Positions 1 to 10,106 are shown, numbered from the stretch's first letter. The stretch: DNA of 64,000 nt from Methylomonas sp. LW13 (GCF_016865255.1 NZ_CP033381.1:62001-126000); one strand, 5' to 3'. The notes: generated by a model not told the origin, from the sequence alone. Numbers and translations: made by a program.

Positions 1-1
1 C

Positions 2-514
2 GGCCAGGTGGTACAGCCGGCAGACGCCTTGTATACCGTTGCGGACTTGTCGCAGCTGTGGCTGGTAGCGGAAATTCCCGAGCAACAAGCGCATTGGGCG
101 CGGCAAGGCGACCAAGCCTTCGCCGAAGTGCCGGCACTGCCGGGGCAGGAAGTTAGCGGTAAGTTGATTTACGTCGCCGATATGGTCGATTCGGACACCC
201 GCACGGTGACGGTGCGCATGGCCCTGGCCAATCCGCAGCGTCTGTTTAAGCCGCAGATGCTGGCTACTCTAAAAATCAGCAAGCCCGGTTCGCAAACCTT
301 GATCGTGCCCAGCCAGGCGGTGGTCAGGGAAAATGATAAGGATTTTGTGTTTGTGGAAACCGCCGCCGCCCGGTTCGAATTGCGCCCGGTACGTTTGGGC
401 CGCGAAGAAGCGCAGAAACGGCCCTTATTGGAAGGCTTGAAAGCGGGTGAAAAAATTGTCGTGGGCGGCGCGTTTCATTTAAATAACGAACGCCTGCGCA
501 GCACATTGGAGTAG
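2..514 (+). CDS. RND efflux periplasmic adaptor subunit (CusB/CzcB type), C-terminal part
   Basis: Membrane fusion (adaptor) protein of a tripartite RND pump, which joins the inner-membrane pump to an outer-membrane channel. The frame is open to the left edge, so the N-terminus, lipoyl and hairpin regions lie outside the window. The visible 170 residues cover the beta-barrel and membrane-proximal domains; the blocks YTVADLSQLWLVAEI, SDTRTVTVRM and FKPQMLATL are typical of CusB/CzcB-like heavy-metal adaptors. The stop is three bases before the RND pump start, so the two are clearly one operon. The substrate cannot be told from this part. Family call is firm, metal specificity is not. Confidence 0.9.
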   Translation, partial: GQVVQPADALYTVADLSQLWLVAEIPEQQAHWARQGDQAFAEVPALPGQEVSGKLIYVADMVDSDTRTVTVRMALANPQRLFKPQMLATLKISKPGSQTLIVPSQAVVRENDKDFVFVETAAARFELRPVRLGREEAQKRPLLEGLKAGEKIVVGGAFHLNNERLRSTLE

Positions 515-517
515 AGC

Positions 518-3500
518 ATGATTAACAGCCTAATAGCAGCCGCTCTGCATCAACGTGTTCTGGTGGCGGTGCTGGCAGTGGCGGTCACGCTGTTCGGCGT
601 GCGCGCCGTGCAGCAGTTGTCGGTGGATGCATTTCCGGATGTCACCAATATCCAGGTTCAAATTGCCACCGAAGCGACCGGCAAATCGCCGGACGAAGTG
701 GAACGCCTGGTCACCGTGCCCTTGGAAATAGCGATGGCCGGCCTGCCGGGTCTGGAAGAAATGCGTTCGATGAATAAGAACGGCTTGTCTTTGATCACGT
801 TAATTTTTACCGATAAGACCGAGGTTTACTTTGCCCGGCAGTTGGTGATGGAGCGGCTGATAGAGGTGAAGCAGCAGATGCCGCAAGGCATCAATCCGGT
901 GCTGGGGCCGGTGTCCACCGGCTTGGGCGAGGTGTATCAATACACCTTGGAACGCGACGACGACGGTCAGCGGGCCTTGACCCAGGAGGAATTGCAACAG
1001 CGCCGCGAAGCCCAGGACTGGGTGGTACGGCCGTTGCTGCGCGGGATTCCCGGCGTGGCGGAAATCAACTCCCAGGGCGGCTATGTCAAGCAATACCAGG
1101 TGTTGGTTGACCCCAACCGCTTGCATCATTACCGGATTTCATTGACTGAAGTATTCGAGGCGCTGGCCAGAAATAACGCCAACAGCGGCGGCGGCGTACT
1201 GCCGCATTATGCCGAGCAATATCTGATTCGCGGCGTCGGCTTGATCAACGACGTCAAGGACATCGGCAATATCGTCTTGAAGGAAGAAGACTCCGTACCG
1301 GTGCATATGCATGATGTCGCCGAAGTCAAAATCGGCCACGAAGTCCGGGCGGGTGCAGTGCTCAAGGACGGCTACACCGAATCCGTGGGCGGCATTGTCA
1401 TGATGCTGCGCGGCGGCAACGCCAAGGAAGTGGTCAGTCGTATTAAGGCGCGAGTGGCGGAAATCAACGCGAAAGGCATGCTGCCGCATGACCTGAAAAT
1501 TGTTTCCTATTACGACCGTAGCGATTTGGTGGATGCGGCTTTGCATACCGTGACCAAAGTTCTGCTGGAAGGCATTGTGTTGGTGGTGATCGTGTTGTTC
1601 CTGTTTCTGGGCGATGTCCGCTCCAGTCTGATCGTGGTCAGCACCTTGATCGTCACGCCCTTGGTGACGTTTATCGCGATGAATCAGCTGGGTCTGTCCG
1701 CCAATTTGATGTCGCTGGGCGGCTTGGCGATTGCCATTGGTTTAATGGTCGACGGTTCGGTGGTCGTGGTGGAAAACGCTTTTCGTTTGCTCGGCGAACG
1801 CAAGGGCCGCGCTACCAGCCGGGTGCGCGTGGTGCAGACCGCGGCACAGGAAGTGGCCACGCCGGTATTGTTCGGTGTCGGCATCATCGTGCTGGTATTT
1901 TTGCCGCTGATGACGCTGCAAGGCATGGAAGGCAAGATGTTCGCGCCGCTGGCTTATACCATTGCGATTGCCTTGCTGATTTCGTTGATCGTGTCGTTGA
2001 CCTTATCGCCGGTACTCTGTGCCTTTTTACTGGAAGGTCACGACGGCGAACATGACACCCGGCTGATCGCTTTCATCAAGCGGATTTATTTACGGATGCT
2101 GGATTGGGCGATGGCCAATCGGCTGAAGGTGGTGGGCGGTGCGGTCGGTGTGTTTGCCGCGACTTTAGCCTTACTGCCCTTGCTGGGCACATCGTTCATT
2201 CCGGAAATGAAGGAAGGCTCCATCGTGCCGGGCATTAACCGGGTGCCGAACATTTCGCTTGAGGAAAGCATCAATGTGGAGATGCAGGCGATGAAAATGG
2301 TGATGGCAATCCCCGGCGTAAAAACTGTGGTTAGCGGTGTGGGGCGCGGCGAAAGTCCCGCCGATCCGCAAGCGCAAAACGAGTCCACGCCTATCGTTAC
2401 ATTAAAACCGCGGGAAGAATGGCCGAAAGGCTGGACTCAGGACGACATTGCCGATGCGATGAGCGCGAAACTCACCGAAAACTTGCCTGGCATGCAGGTG
2501 GTGATGGCCCAGCCGATTTCCGACCGGGTGGATGAAATGGTCACCGGCGTGCGTTCCGACGTGGCGGTGAAAGTCTTCGGTGACGATCTGGCTGAACTGA
2601 AACGCCTGGCAGACGCCATTGCCGGGGTGGCGAACGACGTGAACGGTGCCCGCGATATTCGGGTCGAGCGTTTGACCGGCCAGCAATATTTGAATATTAC
2701 CGTCGATAGGCAGGCCATTGCGCGCCACGGTTTGAATGCCTCGGACATTCACGATGTCATAGAAACCGCGATAGCCGGCAAGGTGGCTACCGAGATTTAT
2801 CAAGGCGAACGGCGCTTTTCGGCGGCGGTGCGTTTGCCGGAGCGATTTCGTAACAATATCGGTGCCATCGATGCGTTGATGCTGACGTCTGCGAACGGTG
2901 CCCGCGTGCCGCTGGGCGATGTCAGCAATATCACCTTAAACGATGGTCCGGCCTTGATCAGCCGGGAAATGGGTAAGCGCCGGATTGTCGTGGGGATTAA
3001 CGTGCGCGACCGGGATTTGGGCGGCTTCGTCGCCGAGCTGCAAAAAGCCGTGGCGGACAAAGTGCAATTGCCGGAAGGCTATTATCTGCAATGGGGCGGC
3101 CAATTTCAGAATATGGAACGGGCTTTGGGGCATTTGCAGATGATTATTCCGGTCACTATCGCGGCGATTTTCTTTTTGCTGTTTATGTTGTTTAAATCGC
3201 TGCGCTTTGCCGCGTTGATTATTCTAGTGCTGCCGTTTGCGTCGATTGGCGGCATCATCACGCTGTTTCTCAGCGGCGAATACCTTTCGGTACCGGCGTC
3301 GGTGGGATTCATCGCCTTATGGGGCATCGCGGTGCTGAACGGCGTGGTGTTGGTCTCGTATATTCGCTCCCAGCGCGAAAGCGGCCTGAGTCTGGAGTAT
3401 GCGATACGCCGCGGTTGCGAACAACGTTTTCGGCCGGTGATGATGACCGCCACGGTGGCCTTGCTGGGTCTGGTGCCGTTTTTATTCGCCATCGGCCCAG

Positions 3501-3643
3501 GTTCGGAAGTGCAAAAACCCCTGGCTATCGTGGTGATCGGCGGCTTGATTAGTTCGACGCTGCTGACCTTGGTGGTATTGCCGGTGTTATACGGCTGGTT
3601 TGATGACCGTCCTGATGTTCATAAACCTTTTTCAATGAAGTAA
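518..3643 (+). CDS. RND efflux pump, heavy-metal efflux (CusA/CzcA) family
   Basis: Inner-membrane proton-driven pump of a tripartite efflux complex; 1041 residues, the full length for the family, with the usual 12 membrane segments and two large periplasmic loops. An SD sequence GGAG lies six bases before the ATG. In membrane segment 4 the proton-relay region reads AIGLMVDGSVVVVEN: Asp412 and Glu419 are kept, but the position matching the first acidic residue of CzcA (in its DFG motif) is Ala406. CzcA-type zinc/cobalt/cadmium pumps carry that extra Asp, whereas CusA-type pumps lack it, so this pump is not a typical CzcA. The exported ion is unresolved. It follows its adaptor in one operon and is followed without a gap by a BatD-like gene. 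Confidence 0.93.
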   Translation: MINSLIAAALHQRVLVAVLAVAVTLFGVRAVQQLSVDAFPDVTNIQVQIATEATGKSPDEVERLVTVPLEIAMAGLPGLEEMRSMNKNGLSLITLIFTDKTEVYFARQLVMERLIEVKQQMPQGINPVLGPVSTGLGEVYQYTLERDDDGQRALTQEELQQRREAQDWVVRPLLRGIPGVAEINSQGGYVKQYQVLVDPNRLHHYRISLTEVFEALARNNANSGGGVLPHYAEQYLIRGVGLINDVKDIGNIVLKEEDSVPVHMHDVAEVKIGHEVRAGAVLKDGYTESVGGIVMMLRGGNAKEVVSRIKARVAEINAKGMLPHDLKIVSYYDRSDLVDAALHTVTKVLLEGIVLVVIVLFLFLGDVRSSLIVVSTLIVTPLVTFIAMNQLGLSANLMSLGGLAIAIGLMVDGSVVVVENAFRLLGERKGRATSRVRVVQTAAQEVATPVLFGVGIIVLVFLPLMTLQGMEGKMFAPLAYTIAIALLISLIVSLTLSPVLCAFLLEGHDGEHDTRLIAFIKRIYLRMLDWAMANRLKVVGGAVGVFAATLALLPLLGTSFIPEMKEGSIVPGINRVPNISLEESINVEMQAMKMVMAIPGVKTVVSGVGRGESPADPQAQNESTPIVTLKPREEWPKGWTQDDIADAMSAKLTENLPGMQVVMAQPISDRVDEMVTGVRSDVAVKVFGDDLAELKRLADAIAGVANDVNGARDIRVERLTGQQYLNITVDRQAIARHGLNASDIHDVIETAIAGKVATEIYQGERRFSAAVRLPERFRNNIGAIDALMLTSANGARVPLGDVSNITLNDGPALISREMGKRRIVVGINVRDRDLGGFVAELQKAVADKVQLPEGYYLQWGGQFQNMERALGHLQMIIPVTIAAIFFLLFMLFKSLRFAALIILVLPFASIGGIITLFLSGEYLSVPASVGFIALWGIAVLNGVVLVSYIRSQRESGLSLEYAIRRGCEQRFRPVMMTATVALLGLVPFLFAIGPGSEVQKPLAIVVIGGLISSTLLTLVVLPVLYGWFDDRPDVHKPFSMK

Positions 3644-5344
3644 ATGATCCATTGTATGCATAGACATAGTTACTCGTGGCTGCTGTATGGCCTGTTAATG
3701 CTGATCAGCGCCGCGATACAGGCGGCGGAGATTCAAGTAGCGGTTGACCGCAACCCGGTTGGCCTTAACGAATCGTTTCAAATTACCTTTACCGCCAGTG
3801 AAGCTCCGGACGGCAATCCGGATTTTGCGCCCTTGCAGGAGAATTTTGAAATTCTCAGTCAGCAGCGCAGCACCAGCTCCTCTTGGGTCAACGGCAAAAG
3901 TAGCCGGACTGAACAATGGATAGTCCGGGCGATGGCCAAACAAGCCGGCGAGATGTTTATCCCGCCGATTGCCTTCGGTGCCGATAGCAGCAAGCCGTTG
4001 AAGCTGGTTGTGAATGAAAATACCGCCGCTCCGCAAGGCAACGATGACATATTTCTGGACGTGACCGCTACGCCAGAGCAACCTTACGTACAGTCACAAG
4101 TGTTGTACACGCTGAAGTTGTTTCGCAAGGTACAGATTACCCAAGCCAGCCTCAGCGAGCCGGAAATTAAGGATGCCTTAGTCGAAAAACTGGGCGAGGA
4201 CAGCACCTACACCACCCAAGTCAAGGGCGTGGATTATTGGGTGACCGAGCGCAAATATGCCATTTTTCCGCAACAGAGCGGGGTATTTACCATTGCGCCG
4301 CTGATTCTGAATGCCGAATACCTGAGCAATCAACGCCAACCGCGTTTTAACGGTTTCTTCAATCGGCCGGATACGGAAACTCGGCGGGTGGCTTCCAAAG
4401 CCATCACGTTGAACGTGCAAGCGGTGCCGGCAGGCTTTAAAGGCCCGAACTGGTTGAGTGCCGAGTCATTAACACTCAGCGAAGCTTGGTCCGACGCCGG
4501 CTTGCAAACCAAAGTGGGCGAACCCTTGACCCGCACCCTCACACTGAGCGCGAAAGGCACCACGGTCGGCCAGTTGCCGGAGCTGCTCGATAAAACCGCT
4601 ATCGACGGCATCAAAACCTATCCCGACCAACCGCTGCTGAAGGAAGACAAAGACAGCGACGGCTTAACCGCGCTGCGCGAGGAAAAAATCGCCTTCATCC
4701 CTTCCAAGCCCGGCGAATATACCTTGCCGGCGCTGGACATCGTTTGGTTCAACACCAAAACCCAGAAAACGGAAACTGCACATCTGCCTAGCGTCAAGCT
4801 CACGGCTTTAGCCGGCAGCACGGATGCCCAAAATTCCGCACCGCCCGCTACATCAAGCACGCCGCAAGAGCCGGTAACTAGCCCGATGACCACGTCGCCG
4901 ATTACCGTGACCAACAGCAGCGACACCCGCTTTTGGCAAGCGGTATCGGCGACGTTGGCGCTGGGCTGGCTGCTGACCATTGTTGTGTTTTATCGCCGCC
5001 CTTCCGGCAAAGTATCTAAGGATAAGCCTGTTGAACGGGTGCCGGAAACCGCTATGGAAAAGACCCTGAAACGTGCTTGTTGGGAAAATAACCCGCAGGC
5101 CGCCAAACAGGCCTTGCTGCAATGGGGTAAGGCCGAGTTCGGCGCGGAGAGTTTGGGGGCCATTGCGGCGCATTGTCCCGAGGCGCTGCGTGAAGAGATT
5201 TTGGCTTTGAATCGCTTGCTATATTCCGGCCAAAGTCAGGACTGGCAAGGCCAGACTCTTTGGCAGGTGTTTTCCACTAAGCCCGCAGCGGTCAGCGGCA
5301 AAGGCAAAGGCGACGACGGTTTGGAGCCTTTGTTCAAGATTTAA
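3644..5344 (+). CDS. BatD family protein
   Basis: Protein of 566 residues with an N-terminal signal peptide (hydrophobic stretch at about residues 10-28), a long beta-rich periplasmic part, a Thr/Ser/Pro-rich linker near 395-425, one membrane segment near 430-450 and a cytoplasmic tail. This is the layout of BatD, usually found in Bacteroides aerotolerance-type operons with MoxR and von Willebrand proteins. Those partners are not in this window. The ATG directly abuts the stop of the RND pump; a second ATG four codons in (3656) is possible. Being at the end of an efflux operon is unusual for BatD, and any link between the two is unknown. Confidence 0.8.
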   Translation: MIHCMHRHSYSWLLYGLLMLISAAIQAAEIQVAVDRNPVGLNESFQITFTASEAPDGNPDFAPLQENFEILSQQRSTSSSWVNGKSSRTEQWIVRAMAKQAGEMFIPPIAFGADSSKPLKLVVNENTAAPQGNDDIFLDVTATPEQPYVQSQVLYTLKLFRKVQITQASLSEPEIKDALVEKLGEDSTYTTQVKGVDYWVTERKYAIFPQQSGVFTIAPLILNAEYLSNQRQPRFNGFFNRPDTETRRVASKAITLNVQAVPAGFKGPNWLSAESLTLSEAWSDAGLQTKVGEPLTRTLTLSAKGTTVGQLPELLDKTAIDGIKTYPDQPLLKEDKDSDGLTALREEKIAFIPSKPGEYTLPALDIVWFNTKTQKTETAHLPSVKLTALAGSTDAQNSAPPATSSTPQEPVTSPMTTSPITVTNSSDTRFWQAVSATLALGWLLTIVVFYRRPSGKVSKDKPVERVPETAMEKTLKRACWENNPQAAKQALLQWGKAEFGAESLGAIAAHCPEALREEILALNRLLYSGQSQDWQGQTLWQVFSTKPAAVSGKGKGDDGLEPLFKI

Positions 5345-5355
5345 GGTTCGATTCC

Positions 5356-5907
5356 TCAGCCGCGCCCGTTCAGATGCGCCAACGCCATATACAAGGCAGC
5401 AATCGAGCGGGCTTCACTGCATTCGCCGCTGGCTAGCAAGGTATCGATACTATTCAAGGGCCAAGGTACCACTTGCAGTTCTTCAGGTTCGTCGCCGACC
5501 AATTTTTCCGGATACAGGTCTTCAGCAAGAATAATATCTATCGTGTGTTCCAGATAGGCCGGCGCCAGCGATACCCGGTGCAAATGGTGTAATTTGGCCG
5601 CGCCGTAACCGATTTCTTCTTTTAACTCACGGTTGGCGGCGTCCAGCATATCCTCGCCGGCGTCCAACTTGCCTTTCGGTAAACCCAGCTCGTAACGATG
5701 GATGCCGGCGGCGTATTCCCGAACCAGCAGCACAGTATCTGCATCCAGCATCGGCACCACCAGTACCGCACCGTGCGAAGCGCTACGGGCCAGGCGCTCG
5801 TATTGGCGGCGCTCGCCGTTACTAAACTCCAGGTCCAGCGCTTCGATGCAGAATTGTCGGGTTTGGGCGATGACGGTTTGTTTGAGGATTTTTGGTCTGT
5901 TGGGCAT
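5356..5907 (-). CDS. nudE: ADP compounds hydrolase NudE (Nudix)
   Basis: Nudix hydrolase of 183 residues that in E. coli cleaves ADP-ribose, NADH and diadenosine polyphosphates. The Nudix box starts at Gly79, with Glu85 and the metal-binding core REL-KEE-IG at residues 93-100. The protein is like E. coli NudE in length and N-terminal layout. In E. coli nudE lies near yrfG; here yrfG is about 1.8 kb away with a chemoreceptor between, which supports the NudE name over a generic ADP-ribose pyrophosphatase. It converges on the BatD gene with an 11-bp gap. Confidence 0.85.
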   Translation of the reverse strand: MPNRPKILKQTVIAQTRQFCIEALDLEFSNGERRQYERLARSASHGAVLVVPMLDADTVLLVREYAAGIHRYELGLPKGKLDAGEDMLDAANRELKEEIGYGAAKLHHLHRVSLAPAYLEHTIDIILAEDLYPEKLVGDEPEELQVVPWPLNSIDTLLASGECSEARSIAALYMALAHLNGRG

Positions 5908-5990
5908 CGGCTCAGGGTCTACAGCTTGGTTGTTGGTTGGGTTGCTGTCGTGGGTTTGCTTTCAATGCCAAGATCGGCGTGAAAGTACTT

Positions 5991-7502
5991 TCAACTGTTC
6001 GCTAACTTAAAAAAACCAACCACGCTTTGCAGTTGTTCGGCTTGGCCGTTCAATTCCTCGGCGGTTGCGGCCATTTCTTCCGAGGCGGCTGCGTTTTGTT
6101 GCGTCACTCTGTCCAACTGCCGCATGGCCTCGCTGATTTGTTTGATACCGCTGGCTTGTTCTGCTGACGCGGCATTGATCTCTTGGACCAGGTCCGCTGT
6201 TTTCACAATGTCCGGCAGCACATGGCCGATGAGCACGCCGGCTTTTTCGGCAATCGAGACGCTGTTGGATGCCAACTCGTTGATTTCCGCCGCTGTGGTG
6301 CGGCTGCTTTCCGCCAGTTTACGGACTTCCGCAGCCACCACGGCAAAACCTTTACCATGTTCGCCAGCCGAGGCGGCTTCGATTGCCGCATTTAAGGACA
6401 ACAAATTGGTTTTGTAAGCAATGTCTTCAATCAAGCCGATTTTTTTGGCGATGTGTTTCATGGCATTGACAGTTTCGATTACCGCTTCGCCGCCTTGCTT
6501 GGCCTCGCTGGCGGATTTGCCGGCCATCTGTTCGGTGACATGAGCATTTTCGGTATTTTGTTGCACCGAGGCGCTGAGTTGTTCGATGGAGCTGGTGGTT
6601 TCTTCGACACTGGCCGCCTGCTCGGTGGTGGCTTGGCTGATGGATTGCGCAGTAGCGCTAACTTCTTTGGACGCCGAGCTTAATACGTCGGCATTACCCA
6701 GAACTTGCTGGACGACGTTACTCAGCTGGTCGCGCATGCCTTTTAAATCGTACAACAAACTGTTGGTGTCGCCTTCCCGCAGCTCTATCGCCACGGAAAG
6801 GTCGCCGGCGGCCATGGTATTCACCGCTTCAGCGGCATAGCCGGGTTCTCCGCCAAGCTGGGTCATTAAGCTTTTGGTGATCAGATAGCCGGCAACGCCA
6901 CCAATCAGCACTGAAATGAGCGCCAGTGTGGTAATCAAATTCACGCTTTGATTGACCGTTTCCTTGGCTTCTAATCCGGATTGTTTCATTAGCTTGGTTT
7001 GGAAATCAATTAGCGCGTCTACCGAATCTATATACTCGGTTTGCAACTTCCTGACTTGGGACAGCAGAAAATCTGCAGCTTCCGCTTGCTTGCCCTCGCC
7101 GGCCAATTTGATGAACTGATCCTGGGCATTTACGTAAGGCGTCCGGGCATCCAACACTTTTTTGAGTGCGGCTTTACCTTCCGCGCTGCTAATAGTCTCG
7201 TCGAGTTTATCCAGGTTTTCCTTGATAGCTCGCCGTGCGTCTTGAATGCGGGCCAGCTCCTTATCGATGGCGGCGCGGTCTTTGATAATCAGGGTATTGC
7301 GCATCGAGCGGGCAATCACATTGATGTTGCCGATGACGTCATTGGCCCAGACTGTTTTCGGAAATTTATCGTTGACCATGTTGTCGATGTTGGACAATAG
7401 GTCGTTCATGCTGTTGATGCTGATGCCGGCAATCATGGCTAGCAGCAGCAAGACTCCGCTAAAACCCAAGCCTAAACGGGTTCTCACTTTCATGGTGCTC
7501 AT
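5991..7502 (-). CDS. methyl-accepting chemotaxis protein
   Basis: Transmembrane chemoreceptor of 503 residues. It has a membrane segment at residues 9-30, a periplasmic four-helix-bundle type sensor (about 31-185), a second membrane segment near 188-210, a HAMP region and a long coiled-coil signalling domain. The hairpin tip ([15 protein letters not shown], then GKGFAVVA and EVRKLAE) binds CheA/CheW in the family. The start is supported by AAGGAGT nine bases upstream. Ligand unknown. No chemotaxis kinase genes lie nearby, so it is an orphan receptor as far as this window shows. Confidence 0.93.
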   Translation of the reverse strand: MSTMKVRTRLGLGFSGVLLLLAMIAGISINSMNDLLSNIDNMVNDKFPKTVWANDVIGNINVIARSMRNTLIIKDRAAIDKELARIQDARRAIKENLDKLDETISSAEGKAALKKVLDARTPYVNAQDQFIKLAGEGKQAEAADFLLSQVRKLQTEYIDSVDALIDFQTKLMKQSGLEAKETVNQSVNLITTLALISVLIGGVAGYLITKSLMTQLGGEPGYAAEAVNTMAAGDLSVAIELREGDTNSLLYDLKGMRDQLSNVVQQVLGNADVLSSASKEVSATAQSISQATTEQAASVEETTSSIEQLSASVQQNTENAHVTEQMAGKSASEAKQGGEAVIETVNAMKHIAKKIGLIEDIAYKTNLLSLNAAIEAASAGEHGKGFAVVAAEVRKLAESSRTTAAEINELASNSVSIAEKAGVLIGHVLPDIVKTADLVQEINAASAEQASGIKQISEAMRQLDRVTQQNAAASEEMAATAEELNGQAEQLQSVVGFFKLANS

Positions 7503-7679
7503 GAATTTAACTCCTTTCGACGGTTGATGCCGTGACAGAACAGATATAAAAGCTTTTAATCCTTTTTCTAATAGACATCAAGCCTAGCTGAACTTAGGGA
7601 TTTTCCGGTTAGAATAAAAAACTAATTTAGGCCGTGTTTGGGAATGACAAGAGCTATTGAATGATAGGGATAAACTAAA

Positions 7680-8336
7680 ATGCTCGACTGGAAACAAATC
7701 GATACCGTACTGCTGGACATGGACGGCACTTTGCTGGATTTGAATTTCGATAATCATTTTTGGCAGGAATTTGTGCCCTTGCGCTTTGCCGAACTGCATA
7801 GCCTAACGCTTGAGGACGCCAAACAGCAGTTGGCGCCGCGTTTCAAGGCCATGGAGGGCAAGCTGGAATGGTATTGTCTGGATTATTGGACCCAGGAATT
7901 GGCTTTGAATATCGCCGGATTGAAGCAGGAGTTGGCCGGTTTGATTGCGGTGCATCCACATGTCACCGAGTTTTTGGATGCGGTGCGAGCCAGCGGCAAG
8001 CGGCTATTGCTGGTAACGAATGCGCATCGCGATAGCTTGAATCTGAAAATGGAAAAAACCTGTCTGCATGGGTTTTTCGACGAAATCGTCTCGTCGCACG
8101 ATTTTGGTTTTGCCAAGGAGCAGCAAGGTTTTTGGCAGATCCTGCAAGACCAGCATTTGTTCACAAAGGATAGAACGCTGCTGGTAGACGATAGCGTTGC
8201 GGTGCTGACGTCCGCCCGGACGTTCGGCATTGCTCATCTGGTATCGATCAGCAAGCCGGATAGTCAACGGCCGGTTAAGCAGGTTGCTGAGTTTGTGGCG
8301 GTGGAGGATTTTCGGGCGTTGATGCCTGGTTTGTAG
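7680..8336 (+). CDS. yrfG: GMP/IMP nucleotidase YrfG (HAD family)
   Basis: Haloacid dehalogenase superfamily phosphatase of 218 residues. Motif I is DMDGT at residues 13-17, motif II is LVTNA near residue 114, and the acidic motif IV LVDDS lies near 182. Length and sequence match E. coli YrfG, a 5'-nucleotidase preferring GMP and IMP. AGGGA lies about nine bases before the ATG. The last 62 bases overlap the 3' end of rhlB on the other strand, so the two genes share coding DNA tail to tail. Confidence 0.83.
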   Translation: MLDWKQIDTVLLDMDGTLLDLNFDNHFWQEFVPLRFAELHSLTLEDAKQQLAPRFKAMEGKLEWYCLDYWTQELALNIAGLKQELAGLIAVHPHVTEFLDAVRASGKRLLLVTNAHRDSLNLKMEKTCLHGFFDEIVSSHDFGFAKEQQGFWQILQDQHLFTKDRTLLVDDSVAVLTSARTFGIAHLVSISKPDSQRPVKQVAEFVAVEDFRALMPGL

Positions 8337-9615
8337 TGGGAGCGGGGCGGGGCGGCCGGTGCTCTCTGGGCTTGTGCTCTGAACGCGGCGGGCGTTTGTC
8401 GCGCGGCATGACCCGTTCGCGCGGCTCGCGGCGTTGGGGCTTGATCACTTCTTCTACCATCAATTCCGGCGTGATGCTTTGCACCGGCACTTTCTCACCG
8501 ATGTAATCCTCAATGTCCGGCATTGAGTAAGCGTATTCCTCGCAAATAAAACTGATCGCCTCGCCGCTGGCGCCGAAACGGGCAGTACGGCCAATCCGAT
8601 GTACATAATCTTCGACGTCTTGCGGCAAGTCGTAGTTGAACACGTGAGATACGTCCGGAATGTGCAGGCCGCGCGCCGCCACGTCGGTAGCGATCAGCAG
8701 CGTGACCCGGTTTTCCTGGAAATCGTTAAGCAGGCGCTGGCGCTTTTCCTGGGGCACGTCGCCGCTGAGCATAGCCACTTTATGGCCGTTGGCAGCCAGG
8801 TAATCGTCCAGTTGCTCGGCACAGCGTTTGGTGTTGACGAAGACGATGCTGCGCTGCGGTTGGTGATGTTTCAGCAAACCCAGTAATAGCGGGATTTTTT
8901 GCTCATTGGCCGGACAATAAGCCACCTGATTGATGGCTTTGGAAGTCACTTCCTCGGATTCGATACGAATCAGCACCGGGTTGTTCATGTGCTCATAAGC
9001 CAGTTCGGTGACTTTATAAGACAACGTAGCGGAAAACAGCATATTCAAACGCTTTTCTGCCGGCGGCATGCGGCGCAGCAGGAAGCGGATGTCTTTAATA
9101 AAGCCCAAATCGAACATGCGGTCGGCTTCGTCCATCACGGTGACCTGGATGTTATCCAAAGTGAAGGCGCCTTGCCGGTAGAAATCGATAATGCGGCCCG
9201 GTGTGCCGATAATGATGTCGACATTGCCCTTGATTTTATCCAACTGCTTTTGATAGTCGGTACCGCCGTAGATCAATGCAAACTTCAGATTCAGATACTT
9301 GCTCAGAGCCACCGCGTCTTTGTGAATCTGGATCGCCAGCTCGCGGGTTGGAGCGAGAATCAGCGCGCGCGGGTTCTTGATTTTTTCGCTTTCGTCGTTG
9401 ATCAGGTGCTGAAAAGTCGCCAGCAAAAATGTGGCAGTTTTGCCGGTGCCGGTTTGGGCTTGGCCGGCAATGTCCTTGCCGCGTAAAGACAAGGGCAAGG
9501 ATTTATCCTGAATGGGTGTGCAGTTGATGAATCCTGCTTCTTTCAGACCTTTAATGATGGAGTCGGACAGCTCCAAATTGCTAAAACGTGTTTCCGTCAA
9601 ATGTGTTTTCTTCAT
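8275..9615 (-). CDS. rhlB: ATP-dependent RNA helicase RhlB
   Basis: DEAD-box helicase of 446 residues: Walker A AQTGTGKT (53-60), DEAD (162-165), SAT (about 194), and the HRIGRTAR motif in the second RecA-like domain. A basic and then Pro/Gln/Thr-rich tail of about 60 residues ends the protein. In E. coli RhlB is the helicase of the RNA degradosome and lies divergent from trxA-rho; the same arrangement here favours RhlB over RhlE or SrmB. The 3' end runs 62 bp into yrfG on the opposite strand. Confidence 0.88.
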   Translation of the reverse strand: MKKTHLTETRFSNLELSDSIIKGLKEAGFINCTPIQDKSLPLSLRGKDIAGQAQTGTGKTATFLLATFQHLINDESEKIKNPRALILAPTRELAIQIHKDAVALSKYLNLKFALIYGGTDYQKQLDKIKGNVDIIIGTPGRIIDFYRQGAFTLDNIQVTVMDEADRMFDLGFIKDIRFLLRRMPPAEKRLNMLFSATLSYKVTELAYEHMNNPVLIRIESEEVTSKAINQVAYCPANEQKIPLLLGLLKHHQPQRSIVFVNTKRCAEQLDDYLAANGHKVAMLSGDVPQEKRQRLLNDFQENRVTLLIATDVAARGLHIPDVSHVFNYDLPQDVEDYVHRIGRTARFGASGEAISFICEEYAYSMPDIEDYIGEKVPVQSITPELMVEEVIKPQRREPRERVMPRDKRPPRSEHKPREHRPPRPAPTTNQASTPENPPPPQTQQPA

Positions 9616-9657
9616 AGCCCGATAGAATAAACTAAAAAGCCGCGCGGTTGAAATCGA

Positions 9658-9687
9658 TTGACAATTAAAGCGCCGCGAAACTATAGT
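9658..9687 (+). promoter_or_regulatory. sigma-70 type promoter of trxA
   Basis: A perfect -35 box TTGACA (9658-9663), an 18-bp spacer and a -10 box TATAGT (9682-9687), ending 29 bases before the trxA start. This is the best match to the consensus promoter that I found in the window. Confidence 0.8.
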
Positions 9688-9716
9688 CTTGACTTTGTAA
9701 ACTAATGGAGAATGGC

Positions 9717-10043
9717 GTGAGCGACCTAGTCCTTCATGTATCAGACGCTGATTTTAATGAAACTGTGTTGAAAGCCGGTGCGCCGGTGTTGGTCGATTAT
9801 TGGGCAGAATGGTGTGGTCCATGCAAAATGATTGCCCCGGTTTTGGATGAAATTGCATCCGAATATCAAGGCAAACTCACCGTTGCCAAGCTGAATATCG
9901 ACGAAAACCCCAAAACCCCGCAGCACTATGGTGTGCGCGGCATCCCGACCTTGATGCTTTTTAAAGGCGGTGAAGTGGAAGCGACTAAAGTCGGCGCCTT
10001 AACCAAATCCCAATTGGCTGCGTTTATCGATAGCAACATATAA
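9717..10043 (+). CDS. trxA: thioredoxin 1
   Basis: Cytoplasmic thioredoxin, a general protein disulfide reductase reduced by thioredoxin reductase. The active site WCGPC is at residues 32-36 and the cis-Pro is in GIPTLMLF. From the GTG at 9717 the protein is 108 residues, matching the E. coli protein (109). An in-frame ATG at 9705 exists, but GGAG lies six bases before the GTG and would overlap the other start, so I chose GTG. It sits between divergent rhlB and rho, the classic order. Confidence 0.95.
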   Translation: MSDLVLHVSDADFNETVLKAGAPVLVDYWAEWCGPCKMIAPVLDEIASEYQGKLTVAKLNIDENPKTPQHYGVRGIPTLMLFKGGEVEATKVGALTKSQLAAFIDSNI

Positions 10044-10078
10044 ATCAAGCCGAATCACCGGATTTATTAAAAATGTTT

Positions 10079-10106
10079 TTGATAAGTCCGGTTATTGCGC
10101 TAGAAT
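10079..10106 (+). promoter_or_regulatory. putative rho promoter
   Basis: TTGATA (10079-10084), a 16-bp spacer and TAGAAT (10101-10106). It would give a leader of about 105 bases before the rho start. A long leader fits with the known attenuation of rho by its own product, but no attenuator structure was worked out here. Confidence 0.5.
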
